From contig CAZYSS010000008.1 of assembly GCA_964649845.1 (NCBI GenBank), positions 1 through 37,547 on the forward strand: DNA of 37,547 nucleotides, written 5' to 3'. The first letter of the stretch is position 1; each line of letters begins with the position of its first letter. Of the stretch, positions 36,684 through 37,547 are shown piece after piece. The DNA is from RGIG3102 sp964649845 (GTDB lineage: Bacteria > Bacillota > Clostridia > Oscillospirales > Ruminococcaceae). The translations under genes were made by a program, and so were the position numbers. The notes below the pieces were generated by a model, which did no database searches, was not told the origin of the DNA, and saw only the letters and a program-made list of their open reading frames with translations.

Positions 36684-37547
36684 ATGAATGAAATAAAGAA
36701 ACCCCAGAAAAATATAGCATTTTATTATGCCATAGTGCTGCTGGTTGTAATGCTGTTCAATCTGTTTGTCATGCCGGCAATCAGTGAAAGACGGATTACA
36801 GAGGTGGACTACGGCACTTTTATGACCTATACAGAAAACAGCCGGATTGACCAGGTACAGATACAGGACAACAAAATCATATTTACCATAAAAGGCGAAG
36901 ACGGTCAGATTTACAAAACAGGTGTATTGGACGACCCCGGTCTCACAGAGCGCCTTCACGCTTCCGGCGCAAAATTCAGCGGTGAAATTGTGGAAGAGGC
37001 CTCTCCTTTGGCCAATTTCCTGCTGTCCTGGATTTTCCCTATTGTGATATTTACAGTACTGGGCCAGTTTATGTCCAAAAAAATGATGGACAAAGCTGGT
37101 GGCGGTCCGGGCTCTATGATGTTCAATATGGGCAAAAGCAATGCCAGAGTGTATGTGAAATCTTCAGACGGCATCAAATTCAGCGATGTGGCAGGTGAGG
37201 ATGAAGCCAAAGAAAACCTGGCAGAAATTGTGGATTACCTCCACAATCCGAAAAAATATTCAGAAATCGGTGCCTCTATGCCAAAGGGCATCCTGCTGGT
37301 AGGCCCTCCGGGCACAGGTAAGACAATGCTGGCCAAAGCTGTGGCAGGTGAAGCAAACGTGCCATTCTTCTCTATGTCCGGCTCTGAATTTGTGGAAATG
37401 TTTGTGGGTATGGGTGCATCAAAAGTGCGTGACCTGTTCAAGCAGGCAAAGGAAAAAGCACCTTGTATCATTTTTATTGACGAGATTGACGCCATCGGCA
37501 AAAAGCGTGACGGCGGCCATATCGGCGGCAATGATGAACGCGAACAG
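36684..37547 (+). CDS. ftsH: FtsH ATP-dependent zinc metalloprotease, N-terminal part
   Basis: 288 codons up to the right edge. First membrane helix (IAFYYAIVLLVVMLFNLFVM, about 11-30), an extracellular FtsH-ext domain (VDYGTFMTYTENSRIDQVQI), second helix (FLLSWIFPIVIFTVLGQFMS), then the AAA+ module: FSDVAGEDEAKENLAEIVDY, Walker A GPPGTGKT at 37302-37325, the pore loop region FVEMFVGMGASKVRD and Walker B IIFIDEIDAIG. It ends at GGNDEREQ. GGTGAGG precedes the ATG; TATAAT at 36646 is a likely -10. The protease domain lies outside the window. Confidence 0.96.
   Translation, partial: MNEIKKPQKNIAFYYAIVLLVVMLFNLFVMPAISERRITEVDYGTFMTYTENSRIDQVQIQDNKIIFTIKGEDGQIYKTGVLDDPGLTERLHASGAKFSGEIVEEASPLANFLLSWIFPIVIFTVLGQFMSKKMMDKAGGGPGSMMFNMGKSNARVYVKSSDGIKFSDVAGEDEAKENLAEIVDYLHNPKKYSEIGASMPKGILLVGPPGTGKTMLAKAVAGEANVPFFSMSGSEFVEMFVGMGASKVRDLFKQAKEKAPCIIFIDEIDAIGKKRDGGHIGGNDEREQ

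Overview
The window looks like chromosome from an anaerobic, low-to-moderate GC Firmicute, most likely a gut-type Clostridia. Evidence: AAGGAGG-type ribosome binding sites, many TTG/GTG starts, compact T-tailed hairpin terminators, Gram-positive lipoprotein signals, XRE regulators, tandem short CHR genes, an ECF S-component and a BCP/TrxR redox set. The species cannot be named from sequence alone. Both ends stop inside ftsH genes: the left end holds a C-terminal part and the right end an N-terminal part. They stop about 40 codons apart on the protein, in the most conserved part of the AAA domain, as expected for a contig broken at two ftsH paralogs.

Left part (1-22.6 kb) is ordinary housekeeping with some oddities. 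It holds: ftsH C-terminus; a GT8 glycosyltransferase fused to a VTT/DedA-like membrane domain; a Sel1-repeat protein; BCP peroxiredoxin; an RlmA-type 23S methyltransferase; a lone 5S rRNA with its own promoter and terminator; a DUF1835 protein; an XRE membrane regulator; two tandem PepD-type dipeptidases behind a long AT-rich leader; a P-loop protein; a family-10-like glycosidase; a solitary MazF; a metallophosphoesterase; a second GT8 enzyme; trxB with a Crp-like operator; a Crp/Fnr regulator; an HD protein; a second XRE regulator; a two-gene chromate-transporter-like pair; an anchored unknown protein; a TauE/SafE permease; a YczE-like membrane protein; and a 70-residue membrane peptide. Two families of small palindromic repeats lie between genes.

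Middle part (22.69-32.63 kb) is accessory DNA at an initiator tRNA-fMet gene. A 92-bp direct repeat (one mismatch) covers the tRNA 3' half and its terminator and bounds an 8,272-bp integrated element. The element carries a tyrosine integrase, a three-gene operon with two paralogous unknown proteins, a divergent repressor switch with TTTCGTA operators, a frameshifted serine resolvase, a four-gene operon of small zinc-ribbon, membrane and lipoprotein products, and a translationally coupled XRE-WYL regulator pair. No relaxase, replication initiator or phage structural gene is recognisable. Directly beyond attR lies the decayed remnant of a related element: a resolvase 3' end, a lipoprotein, a small HTH gene, an XRE gene, a collapsed WYL gene and a near-identical terminator. 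Two related elements therefore used this tRNA in succession.

Right part (32.7 kb to end): an M3-like surface metallopeptidase lipoprotein, a structured leader followed by an ECF S-component overlapping a kinase-like/MobA-like fusion gene (possibly cofactor uptake plus activation), and a second ftsH running off the window.
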